From Nitrospirota bacterium (GTDB lineage Bacteria; Nitrospirota; UBA9217), in contig JALNZF010000018.1 in assembly GCA_023229435.1 (NCBI GenBank), forward strand, positions 1 to 64,000: 64,000 nucleotides of DNA, in the 5' to 3' direction. Position numbers and translations under genes: made by a program. This document shows positions 1 through 8,121 of this stretch, one piece after another; the stretch's first letter is position 1; every line of letters begins with the position of its first letter. Below the pieces are notes generated by a model, which saw nothing but the letters and a program-made list of their open reading frames with translations, ran no database searches and was not told where the DNA came from.

Positions 1-2
1 CC

Positions 3-125
3 AAGGCCTTCATCCAGAGATACCAGGGCCAGTTCAACGAACAGCAGCTTGCGGACATGCTCTGGATCACCCGGAAATCGCTCTGGGAAAAGAGAAAGAA
101 GTGGGGGATGCCGAGGGAGCGGTAG
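3..125 (+). CDS. C-terminal end of a sigma-54-dependent response regulator (partial)
   Basis: The reading frame enters from the left edge and ends at TAG 123-125, giving 40 residues. The sequence LADMLWITRKSLWEKRKKWG is the Fis-type helix-turn-helix that closes NtrC-family sigma-54 activators; the 'TRKSLWEKRKKWG' form is common in anaerobic delta-proteobacterial and Nitrospirota members. The receiver and AAA+ domains lie outside the window, so its target promoters are unknown. I saw no clean -24/-12 promoter just downstream. Confidence 0.75.
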   Translation, partial: KAFIQRYQGQFNEQQLADMLWITRKSLWEKRKKWGMPRER

Positions 126-527
126 GGTGGCGCACGCCGCGATCAGAACGGCTGATTTTAACGGCGAGTGTAACTTTCCATTTCTTGTGCTTCCCGCGCC
201 TTCAGAAACTGTGTAGATTCATCACCTGCCCCTCATCGTTCGAAGATGATATCCCTCAGAATCATCTGTTCAATACATACGTCATAATCCGCCCATGATG
301 TCATCAAAAAATATTACCCTGTTATAAATAGTATTGACCTTTGCGGGTAAACATGTTACCAAGCATAACCGCAGTGCTTTAAGCAGAAAATTATGAGTAT
401 ATAAGATATGGTAACGCTGATTTGAAGGCCTCTGCGCCGCGCGGACCAAAGTTATTTGAATCCCCGCTCACCGGCGGCAGAGGGATGACGGATGCGTTGA
501 GATACGTATACGAAACAGGAGGACTCC
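126..527. promoter_or_regulatory. 400-base intergenic region with a possible operator dyad
   Basis: No gene is seen here. A near-perfect dyad GGTAA-ACATG-TTACC lies at 346-360, just after TTGACC (334-339). A further GGTAAC half-site sits near 409-414. This could be a promoter with an operator for the cNMP-binding protein and the NuoEFG set, but the -10 at the expected distance is poor. The gene at 528 has a strong ribosome site (AGGAGG about 7 bases upstream). Confidence 0.3.
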
Positions 528-1007
528 ATGGTTGATGCGAAGGACATTCAGAACATAACGTTGTTCAAAGGGTTGACCGGAGAAGAACTCATGATCATTG
601 CAAGCGCCATGACCGGTGATACGTTTCCCGAAGGGCATGAGGTGTATCACGAGAACGAGGTGGGCTGCGCCTGCGTCTATATCATCCGCAGGGGCAAGGT
701 GGACGTGATCAAGACGAGCACAGACGGCGACCCCATGACGCTCACGGTGCTCAGAGAAGGAAACTTCTTCGGTGAATTTTCATTTTTCGACAGCAAACCG
801 CACTCGGCCTCAACGATCGTCGCGGAGGACGGCACTGTTGTGTTGTCGCTGCAGCGCCCCGATTTCGACCGTGTTCTGGAGTCCTATCCCCGCATCGGGA
901 ACAAGGTGCTGATCAATGTCATCCATGAGATCAGCGCGGTGATCAGGAAGATGAATGCGAGCCATGTTGACATGGCCGGCTACATGTTCGGCAGGACAAA
1001 ACGGTAG
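528..1007 (+). CDS. Cyclic-nucleotide-binding-domain protein (no DNA-binding domain)
   Basis: 159 residues forming one Crp/cNMP-binding fold: the N-terminal 'LFKGLTGEEL' entry, beta-roll 'YIIRRGKVDVIK', and the phosphate-binding-cassette region 'GNFFGEFSFFDSKPHSAST' (about 92-110), followed by a C-helix. The normal Crp/Fnr helix-turn-helix is absent, so it is a stand-alone sensor rather than a classic transcription factor. The cassette lacks the canonical RxAxxxA, so the ligand is uncertain. It ends one base before the nuoE start, and an AGGAGG site precedes its own ATG. Its position at the head of the NuoEFG genes suggests it senses a small molecule or interacts with that complex; this is inference. 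Confidence 0.8.
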   Translation: MVDAKDIQNITLFKGLTGEELMIIASAMTGDTFPEGHEVYHENEVGCACVYIIRRGKVDVIKTSTDGDPMTLTVLREGNFFGEFSFFDSKPHSASTIVAEDGTVVLSLQRPDFDRVLESYPRIGNKVLINVIHEISAVIRKMNASHVDMAGYMFGRTKR

Positions 1008-1008
1008 C

Positions 1009-1473
1009 ATGCTGAGCGCCGATGCCATAGAGCGGATACGCAAGAAGCGCCGGCACTACCCCGACGCACGAGCCGCAGTGCTGCCCGCCCTGCACATCGT
1101 GCAGGATGAACTGGGGCACCTTCCCGCTGACGCGATGCGGTCCGTCGCGGACCTGCTGAACGTGCCTGAGTCGGAGGTGTACGGTACCGCCACATTCTAC
1201 GCGCTCCTGCGATGGAAGCCCGCTGGCCGACACGTGATCTCCGTTTGCCACAACCTCCCGTGCTCGCTCCTCGGCGCTGAAACGATCATGGAACATCTCA
1301 GCAGCGCACTCGGCGTTGGAGAAGGCCAGGTCACGGTGGATGGAAAGTTCTCCTTTCAACGGATCGAGTGCATCGGCAGGTGCGACGGAGCCCCCGCCAT
1401 GCTGGTCGATGATGATTATCACGGCAATCTGACGCCGGAGAAGATAGAGGGGATCCTGAAAAAGTATAAATGA
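1009..1473 (+). CDS. nuoE: NuoE-type [2Fe-2S] thioredoxin-like subunit
   Basis: 154 residues from ATG 1009, directly after the stop of the cNMP-binding gene; longer versions of the frame run back inside that gene. It carries the thioredoxin-like NuoE fold with the four cluster ligands in 'CHNLPC' and 'CIGRC', and the family block 'VYGTATFYALLRWKP'. The subunit takes electrons from the FMN of NuoF and holds the off-path N1a-type cluster. It probably works with the NuoF and NuoG encoded next, as a peripheral, soluble NADH-oxidising module; no membrane Nuo subunits are nearby. Confidence 0.88.
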   Translation: MLSADAIERIRKKRRHYPDARAAVLPALHIVQDELGHLPADAMRSVADLLNVPESEVYGTATFYALLRWKPAGRHVISVCHNLPCSLLGAETIMEHLSSALGVGEGQVTVDGKFSFQRIECIGRCDGAPAMLVDDDYHGNLTPEKIEGILKKYK

Positions 1474-1644
1474 TGATCCAGCGCAAAAGCAGGTAACCGC
1501 GGAGACGTACCCTGCACTCGCGCCGAGCATTCGTTAACGCCGGGCACAGGCTGAGACGCGGATCTAGATCGGTCCGATACGACCGATCAGTCTGATCCGT
1601 CTTAGTCCTGATTGTGCGCCTGATCTGTATGATTGGATGAACCG

Positions 1645-2931
1645 ATGGAAACAATGCTGCTCAAAAGGATACAGATCCCCAACTCCACGGACATCGATGT
1701 GGCCATGGCGCACGGGGCCTACTCGTCCGTTGAGAAGGCGTACGCGATGCGGCCCGTTGATGTCATTGATGAGGTAAGGCGTTCCGGGCTTCGCGGCCGG
1801 GGCGGGGCGGGTTTCCCCGCGGGCACAAAATGGTCTTTTGCGGCCATGGATCTGAAAAGACCAAAGTATCTTATCTGCAATGCCGACGAAGGCGAGCCGG
1901 GCACGTTCAAGGACCGGATCATCCTCGAACACGATCCGCACATCCTGATTGAAGGCATGATCATCGCCGGTTATGCCATCGGCGCCGAACAGGGCTATAT
2001 CTACGTGCGGGGCGAGTACCCCGCCGCGTTCGATGTTCTCGAACGCGCGATCGACCAGGCCGTAGCGAAAGGGTTTCTCGGGAAGGGCATCGGGAAAAAA
2101 GGCGTGTCGTTCGATCTTGCGGTGCACCGCGGAGCAGGCGCGTACATTTGCGGCGAGGAGACGTCGCTCATCGAATCTCTTGAAGGCAGGCGCGGTCAGC
2201 CCCGCGTGAGGCCGCCGTTTCCGGCGAACGCGGGGGCCTGGGGTAAGCCGACGGTCGTGAACAACGTGGAGACGCTGGCCAATGTGCCCTGTGTCATCGG
2301 GCTCGGATCCGACGCCTACGCCCGGATTGGCGTGGAAGGTTCGACGGGCACGAAGATCTTCAGCGTGAGCGGCGCGGTGAACAAGCCGGGCGGGTATGAA
2401 CTTCCGATGGGCACAACGCTCCGGGAGGTCATCTATACCCATGCCGGCGGGATCAGGGACGGCAGGGAACTCAAGGCGGTCATTCCGGGCGGGGTATCGA
2501 CACCGATGCTTACGCCCGCGCACCTCGACGTCAGGATGGATTTTAACTCGCTCCTTGCGGCGGGGTCCATGCTCGGTTCGGGCGCGGTGATTGTTATGGA
2601 CGACAGGACCTGTATGGTGAAGGCGACGTCCATCATCGTCCGCTTCTTCGAGCATGAATCGTGCGGCAAGTGCACGCCCTGCCGCGAAGGCACGGGATGG
2701 TTCTCCCAGATATACCATCGCATGATGAAGGGCGAGGGCAGGGAAGATGATATCGATGTCCTGCTCGCCATCTGCGGAAAGATGAAGGGCACGTGCTTCT
2801 GCCCCCTCGGCGAAGGGGCGCTCCAGCCGGTGCTGTCGAGCATCAAATATTTCCGTGGTGATTATGAGCGCTGTATCCGCAAGCAGGGATGCGATGACCG
2901 GTCATGCCGGGCGAAGGCGGACGTCAAATAG
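1645..2931 (+). CDS. nuoF: NuoF-type NADH-binding FMN/[4Fe-4S] subunit
   Basis: About 428 residues from ATG 1645; an in-frame TTG at 1633 is an alternative and neither has a strong ribosome site. It contains the NADH/FMN glycine-rich loop 'GRGGAGFPAGTKWSF', 'NADEGEPGTFKDR', the SLBB region, and the [4Fe-4S] ligands 'ESCGKCTPCREGT' plus a later Cys. Its length matches ordinary NuoF, and it lacks the extra ferredoxin domains of the paralogue at 40521. It should oxidise NADH (or reduce NAD+) and pass electrons to NuoG. The 170-base gap after nuoE carries no clear feature. Confidence 0.9.
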   Translation: METMLLKRIQIPNSTDIDVAMAHGAYSSVEKAYAMRPVDVIDEVRRSGLRGRGGAGFPAGTKWSFAAMDLKRPKYLICNADEGEPGTFKDRIILEHDPHILIEGMIIAGYAIGAEQGYIYVRGEYPAAFDVLERAIDQAVAKGFLGKGIGKKGVSFDLAVHRGAGAYICGEETSLIESLEGRRGQPRVRPPFPANAGAWGKPTVVNNVETLANVPCVIGLGSDAYARIGVEGSTGTKIFSVSGAVNKPGGYELPMGTTLREVIYTHAGGIRDGRELKAVIPGGVSTPMLTPAHLDVRMDFNSLLAAGSMLGSGAVIVMDDRTCMVKATSIIVRFFEHESCGKCTPCREGTGWFSQIYHRMMKGEGREDDIDVLLAICGKMKGTCFCPLGEGALQPVLSSIKYFRGDYERCIRKQGCDDRSCRAKADVK

Positions 2932-2967
2932 CCACGGTATCATAGTGCGGCTTTTCGCAGTAACCAA

Positions 2968-3077
2968 TGCAAAATGCAAATTGTAAATCTCAAATTGCAA
3001 AATTGACGCATGCTCCTAGGCCGTAGTATTTCTTCAACTCATTTTGACTTTTGCATTTTACACGCTGCATTTTGCAA
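2968..3077. repeat. Heptad-periodic inverted element (TGCAAAA type)
   Basis: Left arm 2968-3009 is six 7-base units of the form TGCAAAA/TGCAAAT/TGTAAAT. Right arm 3043-3077 is five units of the complementary type (TTTGCAT, TTTACAC). The arms can pair around a 33-base spacer. The element lies 36 bases after the nuoF stop and before nuoG. Confidence 0.75.
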
Positions 3078-3154
3078 ATATCTTTCAACATTCGTGCTGC
3101 CATGCCAGGTTTCGAAGAGAAATACATGCTATAGGTGATTTGGAATTATAACGT

Positions 3155-5335
3155 ATGCCTACCCTGACCATTGACGACAAAACCGTGACGATCGCTCTCG
3201 GCTCCACCCTGCTTGACGCGGCGAAAGCGGCGGGTGCGCGGGTCCCGACGTTGTGCAACGACGACAAACTCCATCCCTACGGCGCGTGCAGGATCTGCAT
3301 GGTCGAAGTGATGGGCACGCCGCGCAGGATGGTGACCTCCTGCACCACACCGGCGATGGAGGGCATGGTGATCAGAACGATGTCCCCGGCGATCCTCGAG
3401 GCACGTAAATCCATTCTTGAATTTCTGCTCATCAATCATCCCCTCGATTGTCCGGTCTGCGACAAGGCGGGCGACTGCCGTCTCCAGGACCTTGTGCATG
3501 AGCACGGACTGAACCCGGGGACGTTTGCGGAGAAAAAAAGGAACCTGTCTCCCGATTTCTCGTCAGCGGTCATCGAGCGCAATACGGACCGCTGCATCCT
3601 GTGCGGGAAGTGCGTTCGCATCTGCGGCGAGCAGAATGCCGAGCATGAACTGGCCTTCACCCGGCGCGGCGGCAGGTCGCGTATCAGTACGTCGTGCGAC
3701 CGGCCGCTCGATTGCGAGTTCTGCGGAGAATGCGTGGAGATCTGTCCGGTTGGGGCCCTCACGACCAGGCAGTTCAAATACAAAGCGAGGACGTGGAGCC
3801 TTGAAGAGACCGGATCGACGTGCCTGTACTGCGGCAACGGCTGCCCGATAAAACTGGAGACCTATAAGGGCCGGGTGGTGCGGGTCAGTCCCGCACGGAA
3901 CAATTTTCTTTGCGCACGGGGGCGCTTTGGCTGGGACGCTGTTCATCACGAGGCGCGGCTGATCCTGCCGAAGATGCGGGTGGGCGGTGAGCTGATCGAC
4001 TCCACCTGGGAAGAGGCATTGACCCGTGTTGCCGACGCGCTGCAAACGATCAAGGGTACGCGCGGGGCAGCGAGCATCGGCGGCCTGGGTTCCGTCAGGA
4101 CCACGAACGAGGACAACTATCTGTTTCAGAAGTTCATGCGCAGCGTGGTCGGCACGAACAACATCGACCTGCTCGCCCGGCTCAAGATGCCGATGGGCCT
4201 GAATACGAGCCTTTTCACCGCGGAGCTTGCGTCCATCAGCGAGAGCGACGTGGTCCTTGTCCTGGACAGGGACGTGGGCGAGATCAATCCATTGACGGGC
4301 ATCGAGATCGTGCGCGCGGTGAACCAAAAAGGGCAGAAGCTCATTCTGCTGAACGGCATGCTTAACAAGTTCGACAGGCTCGCCTCGGTTTCGTTGACCG
4401 CCGGGGACGCGGAGACAGCGCTCGGCGATCTGATCGCCGCGGTCGGCGGGGATACCCGCCAGAAGGGTGAGGACATTGCCGAGGCTGTCGGCCTGCTCAT
4501 GACGGCGAGACGCGTTTCGATAGTCCTGCCTGCTGAACCGTCGCCCGCGGTGCTTGACCGCGCGAAGTATCTTGCGGTACTGCTTGGACAGACGACCCTC
4601 GTTCCCCTTGTCCGGCGCGGCAATCTTCAGGGCGCGCTTGATATGGGCGTTCTGCCGGATTACTATCCGGGGTATCAAAAAATCAACCCGACCGCTGCTG
4701 CTCGCTTTAAAACGGAATGGGGAGTTGACGTGCCCGGGACACCGGGCATGAACGCCATGGAGATACTGAACAGCATTGTATCGGGAAATCTTTCCGCTCT
4801 CACGATCATGGGGGATGATCCGGTCGGTAATTCCCCGGATATCGCTTCCGTGCTCAAGAAGCTGGACTTTCTGGTAGTGCAGGACATCTTTCTGACCGAG
4901 ACGGCGAAGATGGCTGACGTGGTGCTTCCCGCAACAAGTTTTATCGAAAAAACCGGGACGGTTACGAACCTCGAGCGGCGGTTGCAGCGCATCGACAAGG
5001 CGGAGGAACCACTGGGGGAATCGATGCCGGATTGGCGGATCATACAGGCGCTGGCCCAAAAGATGGGATCATCCATGAACTATGCTTCAAGCTCAGCTAT
5101 CATGAAAGAGATCAAATCAATCGTTTCAGCTTACAAGGATCTCGCTGTGGGCGCCTGCTGGCCAAAGGAACTGTCGCCGCTTCACGGAACAGACGCGGAC
5201 CTTTCTCTCTCATCCGAAACTTTTTTAAAGCGGGAGGTGATCACCGCGAACAGGCTGCTCTTCTCGTCGGGAACCATGATTTCCCGGTCAAAGGAAATCG
5301 GAAGTATCTCCCCGGGGAAAATCAATAAGCCTTAA
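3155..5335 (+). CDS. nuoG: NuoG-like iron-sulfur/molybdopterin-fold subunit
   Basis: 726 residues. In order: an N-terminal [2Fe-2S] ferredoxin domain ('GACRICMVEV'), the His-Cys3 [4Fe-4S] motif 'HPLDCPVCDKAGDC', a two-cluster ferredoxin ('CILCGKCVRIC', 'CEFCGECVEICPVGA'), then the N7-type 'CLYCGNGC' and a molybdopterin-oxidoreductase fold. Where formate dehydrogenases have the catalytic Cys or Sec, this protein has 'NNIDLLARLKMP', so it is a NuoG-like electron conduit rather than a formate dehydrogenase. It follows nuoE and nuoF and should be the third subunit of this module. Its partner beyond NADH is not encoded nearby. Confidence 0.88.
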   Translation: MPTLTIDDKTVTIALGSTLLDAAKAAGARVPTLCNDDKLHPYGACRICMVEVMGTPRRMVTSCTTPAMEGMVIRTMSPAILEARKSILEFLLINHPLDCPVCDKAGDCRLQDLVHEHGLNPGTFAEKKRNLSPDFSSAVIERNTDRCILCGKCVRICGEQNAEHELAFTRRGGRSRISTSCDRPLDCEFCGECVEICPVGALTTRQFKYKARTWSLEETGSTCLYCGNGCPIKLETYKGRVVRVSPARNNFLCARGRFGWDAVHHEARLILPKMRVGGELIDSTWEEALTRVADALQTIKGTRGAASIGGLGSVRTTNEDNYLFQKFMRSVVGTNNIDLLARLKMPMGLNTSLFTAELASISESDVVLVLDRDVGEINPLTGIEIVRAVNQKGQKLILLNGMLNKFDRLASVSLTAGDAETALGDLIAAVGGDTRQKGEDIAEAVGLLMTARRVSIVLPAEPSPAVLDRAKYLAVLLGQTTLVPLVRRGNLQGALDMGVLPDYYPGYQKINPTAAARFKTEWGVDVPGTPGMNAMEILNSIVSGNLSALTIMGDDPVGNSPDIASVLKKLDFLVVQDIFLTETAKMADVVLPATSFIEKTGTVTNLERRLQRIDKAEEPLGESMPDWRIIQALAQKMGSSMNYASSSAIMKEIKSIVSAYKDLAVGACWPKELSPLHGTDADLSLSSETFLKREVITANRLLFSSGTMISRSKEIGSISPGKINKP

Positions 5336-5468
5336 GAGCCTGTTGCACTAACCCACTCTTCGTCACCCTGAGCGAAGTGAAGGGTCTTGCAACTGGTGAA
5401 AAGCAAGATTCTTCACTACGTTCAGCATGACATGCTGGACTGATTCAGCATACTTGCAACAGGTTCTC
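5336..5468. mobile_element. MITE-like element with GAGCCTGTTGCA terminal inverted repeats
   Basis: It begins at the base after the nuoG stop with GAGCCTGTTGCA (5336-5347) and ends with the complementary TGCAACAGGTTCTC (5455-5468). The 133-base interior has no reading frame but contains further short inverted repeats ('CTGAGCGAAGTGAAGG', 'TTCAGCATGACATGCTGGA'). Paired termini and no coding capacity fit a small non-autonomous element. A target duplication is not clear. Confidence 0.6.
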
Positions 5469-5540
5469 AACGGCTTGTAATATTATGCGCCGCCCTATCC
5501 GTGGTAACACAATGTCTTTTCAACTTTATTGCGAATGACC

Positions 5541-5577
5541 TTCAAGTATATTGTTCAAGTATATTATTCTTGAATAG
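5541..5577 (+). promoter_or_regulatory. Direct repeat TTCAAGTATATT, possible promoter or operator
   Basis: TTCAAGTATATT occurs twice with a 13-base period (from 5541 and 5554), followed by TTCTTGAA. It lies about 50 bases upstream of the TPR protein start and could bind a regulator or hold a promoter. The call rests on the repeat alone. Confidence 0.3.
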
Positions 5578-5624
5578 GCCCATGCTTTGTGTTAAATTTG
5601 GCACAGCCTTGGGATGGGGCTCAC

Positions 5625-6185
5625 ATGAAAAGAAAATTTTTCATTATTACGCTTATTTCCCTTGCGTTCTGCGGTCTGCCGCAGGCAACCATTGCGCAAA
5701 GTGTTCCCCGGGAATATGCAAAGGCGGACCAGATGTTCTCGCAAGGCCGTTACCCGGACGCAATTCGTTTGTATCAGGCAATGCTTTCCTCTCCGTCCCG
5801 CGCTGTTTCCCCGGGGGTTCTCCATACCCGGATCGCCGACAGTTATTTTCGTCTGGCCGACTACCAGCATGCCCTCGATGCATACCGCCAGGCATTGAAA
5901 GAGCAGAAGCCCGATGAACGAGCGCAGACCCAGTACTGGATAGGGTTCTGCACGCTGCTTCTCGGCAGGAACGCCGAGGCGGTGACCGAATTCTTGAATA
6001 TACCGGTGAGCTATCCAACATCCGGCATGTTGGTCAACACCGCGTACTACTGGGCAGGCAGAGCGAGCGAACGCATGGGCAGGAAAGACCAGGCAGCGGA
6101 GCTGTACCGCAAGGCGGGAGGGAACGGAACATCCACCCAGGGACGCTTTGCGATGAAGAAGGCGAAGAACGTGAAATTAAAATAG
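5625..6185 (+). CDS. Exported TPR-repeat protein
   Basis: 186 residues from ATG 5625 (the longer frame from 5589 would precede the signal peptide). Residues 1-24 are a typical signal peptide (basic start, hydrophobic core, 'IAQS'). The rest is tetratricopeptide-like helices, for example 'AKADQMFSQGRYPDAIRLYQ', 'IADSYFRLADYQHALDAYRQ' and 'YYWAGRASERMGRKDQAAEL', like YbgF/CpoB-type periplasmic scaffolds but without their coiled coil. It is probably a periplasmic protein-protein adaptor. Neither neighbour points to a particular partner. Confidence 0.7.
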   Translation: MKRKFFIITLISLAFCGLPQATIAQSVPREYAKADQMFSQGRYPDAIRLYQAMLSSPSRAVSPGVLHTRIADSYFRLADYQHALDAYRQALKEQKPDERAQTQYWIGFCTLLLGRNAEAVTEFLNIPVSYPTSGMLVNTAYYWAGRASERMGRKDQAAELYRKAGGNGTSTQGRFAMKKAKNVKLK

Positions 6186-6283
6186 GGTCCAGGAGTCAGG
6201 GTTCAGGGTCCAGATAACGTCATACCATTCATGGTCACGGATAAATAATTTCTGGACCCTGACCCCTGAACTCTGGCCCCTGC
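6186..6283. repeat. Heptad-periodic inverted element (GGTCCAG / CTGACCC type)
   Basis: It begins at the base after the TPR gene stop. Left arm 6186-6213 is four 7-base units (GGTCCAG, GAGTCAG, GGTTCAG, GGTCCAG). Right arm 6252-6283 holds the complementary units (CTGGACC, CTGACCC, CTGAACT, CTGGCCC). It can fold as one long hairpin between the TPR gene and recN. Confidence 0.8.
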
Positions 6284-6292
6284 CGTTAAATC

Positions 6293-7993
6293 ATGTTGAA
6301 AGAACTGAATATAAAAAATTTTGCCATCATCGACCAGCTTCGGGTGGAGTTTGCGCCGGGGCTGAACGTGTTCACGGGCGAAACCGGGGCCGGCAAGTCA
6401 ATCGTTGTCGACGCGCTGAGCCTCGTGCTCGGCGAACGGGCGAGCGTTGACCTTATCCGCAGCGGCTTTCAGGAGGCTGTGGTGGAGGCGAACTTCGAGC
6501 TCAATAGCCGTGTTGCTGCGGACGTGACGGCGCTGCTGTCGGAGCAGGGCATTGAGATGGACGCGGGAGGGGACCTGATCGTGCGCCGGGTGCTCTCGTC
6601 CTCGGGCAAGAACAAGGTCTATATCAACGGAAGCCTGGCAAACCTCGCCGCGCTCGCGGCCGTCGGCGCGAACCTTGCCGATATCCACGGCCAGCATGAG
6701 CACCAGTCGCTTCTCTCTCTCGAACGCCAGATGGAGATGCTCGACACCTTCGGCGGGCTCGATGCGCTTCGTGATGAGGTGACCGCCGAGTATCGCCGGT
6801 TGTTTGACATCCGAAAGGAACTGGCTGAGCTCCAGGAGGGGGAGCGCGATCGGGCGCAGCGGGAGGACCTGCTGCGATACCAGCAGAATGAGATCGAAGC
6901 AGCCCAGCTCAAGCCGGGCGAGGACGAAGAACTCGCGAACGCACAAAAGGTCATGGCAAATACCGAAAAGCTCGCGGCCCTTTCAGCCATGGTGGATGAG
7001 GTGCTTTATTCGTCCGATGGTTCGGTGCTCACAAACCTGAAAAAGGCGATCAACGGGTTGAACGACTTAAGTCAGATCGACAACAGCCTCGCGGGTGCGC
7101 GTGATCTCTGTGAGTCCGGCCGCGCGCAGATCGAAGAGGCCGCACGGGAAGTCACTTCGTACCACAATCGTGGTGAGTCCGATCCTCAGCGGATGGAGCA
7201 GATCGGGGACCGGATGGATCTGATCCAGAAGCTCAAAAAAAAGTACGGGAATTCGATCGAGGACGTCATCGACTTCGGCGCAAAAGCGTCGGCCGCGCTC
7301 GAACGGATGGAACGGAGCACCGAGGAGATCGAGAACCTGAAATCAGGGATCCAGGAGATCAAGTTCGGATTGACCGACAAGGCGAAGCAGCTGACGAAGA
7401 AGCGAAAAGCTGCGGCCCGTGAACTCGAGAAAAGGGTCGAGGCCGAGCTTAACCACCTCGGAATGAAGAAAACAACATTTTCGATTAAGATCACACAGGA
7501 GCCCGGTGGAGACACGCTTGACGGCCTCAAACTCGGGCCGCGCGGCGCGGACCGCGTGGAGTTCCTGATCGCGCCGAACGCGGGCGAGGATCCGAGGTCG
7601 CTCGCGAAGATCGTGTCAGGCGGAGAGCTGTCGCGCATCATGCTCGCGCTCAAGACCATTCTGGTGGAAGGCGACAGCATCCCCACGCTCGTGTTCGACG
7701 AGGTGGACGCGGGCATCGGCGGCGCGGTGGCGGAAGAGGTCGGCAAAAAACTCAAACGCGTGGCCACGAAACGACAGGTCTTCTGTATCACCCATCTGCC
7801 GCAGATCGCGAGCATGGCCGGGAGCCACTATGGTGTTACCAAGTCCGTGAAGAAGGAACGGACGAGCACCGAGGTGCGGCTGCTCGACAGGCAGGAACGC
7901 GTGGACGAGATCGCGCGGATGCTCGGAGGTAAGACGATCACCGAGGCTACGGTGAAGCATGCCGAGGAGATGATCGAGCGGGGAAGCGCATGA
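6293..7993 (+). CDS. recN: DNA repair protein RecN
   Basis: 566 residues, the usual RecN length. It is an SMC-like ATPase: Walker A 'TGETGAGKS' at 28-36, long coiled-coil arms, the ABC signature 'VSGGELSRIMLALK', Walker B with 'LVFDEVDAGIGG', and the His-switch region 'CITHLPQIA'. RecN holds broken chromosome ends together during recombinational repair in the cytoplasm. The start lies just after the heptad hairpin, with no obvious ribosome site. The last 50 codons are duplicated downstream at 9107-9259. Confidence 0.95.
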   Translation: MLKELNIKNFAIIDQLRVEFAPGLNVFTGETGAGKSIVVDALSLVLGERASVDLIRSGFQEAVVEANFELNSRVAADVTALLSEQGIEMDAGGDLIVRRVLSSSGKNKVYINGSLANLAALAAVGANLADIHGQHEHQSLLSLERQMEMLDTFGGLDALRDEVTAEYRRLFDIRKELAELQEGERDRAQREDLLRYQQNEIEAAQLKPGEDEELANAQKVMANTEKLAALSAMVDEVLYSSDGSVLTNLKKAINGLNDLSQIDNSLAGARDLCESGRAQIEEAAREVTSYHNRGESDPQRMEQIGDRMDLIQKLKKKYGNSIEDVIDFGAKASAALERMERSTEEIENLKSGIQEIKFGLTDKAKQLTKKRKAAARELEKRVEAELNHLGMKKTTFSIKITQEPGGDTLDGLKLGPRGADRVEFLIAPNAGEDPRSLAKIVSGGELSRIMLALKTILVEGDSIPTLVFDEVDAGIGGAVAEEVGKKLKRVATKRQVFCITHLPQIASMAGSHYGVTKSVKKERTSTEVRLLDRQERVDEIARMLGGKTITEATVKHAEEMIERGSA

Positions 7994-7995
7994 AA

Positions 7996-8037
7996 CAGTT
8001 CAGAGTTCAGCGTTCAAGGTTCAACGTTCAACGTTGT
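7996..8037. repeat. Heptad-periodic array (NNGTTCA type)
   Basis: Six consecutive 7-base units ending in GTTCA (CAGTTCA, GAGTTCA, GCGTTCA, AGGTTCA, ACGTTCA, ACGTTGT) start three bases after the recN stop. The same unit recurs at 18918 and 63405. Confidence 0.8.
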
Positions 8038-8121
8038 GGTAGTTCCCTGTAGCTGCCCTTGGGCTACGCGATGATAACGTAACGAACGACTAAAACCAGT
8101 GGAAATGACGGAAGGACAAAT

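Noticed and set aside
101..298. A 65-codon open frame at the left edge
   Set aside because: It overlaps the sigma-54 activator tail in another frame, has no ribosome site and its sequence resembles no protein.
1564..2718. Long open frames on the strand opposite nuoF, and similar long antisense frames elsewhere (3563-5059, 35222-36820, 61500-62951)
   Set aside because: They are antisense shadows of high-GC genes: Arg/His-rich with no domains, while the sense frames carry clear motifs.
3155..5335. Formate dehydrogenase alpha subunit
   Set aside because: No Cys, Sec or in-frame TGA occurs at the molybdenum-ligand position; the N-terminal cluster set is that of NuoG.
5600..5624. Sigma-54 promoter (TTGGCAC...TTGGG) before the TPR gene
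   Set aside because: The -12 element lacks the GC and the site would overlap the ribosome-binding region, leaving no room for a leader.
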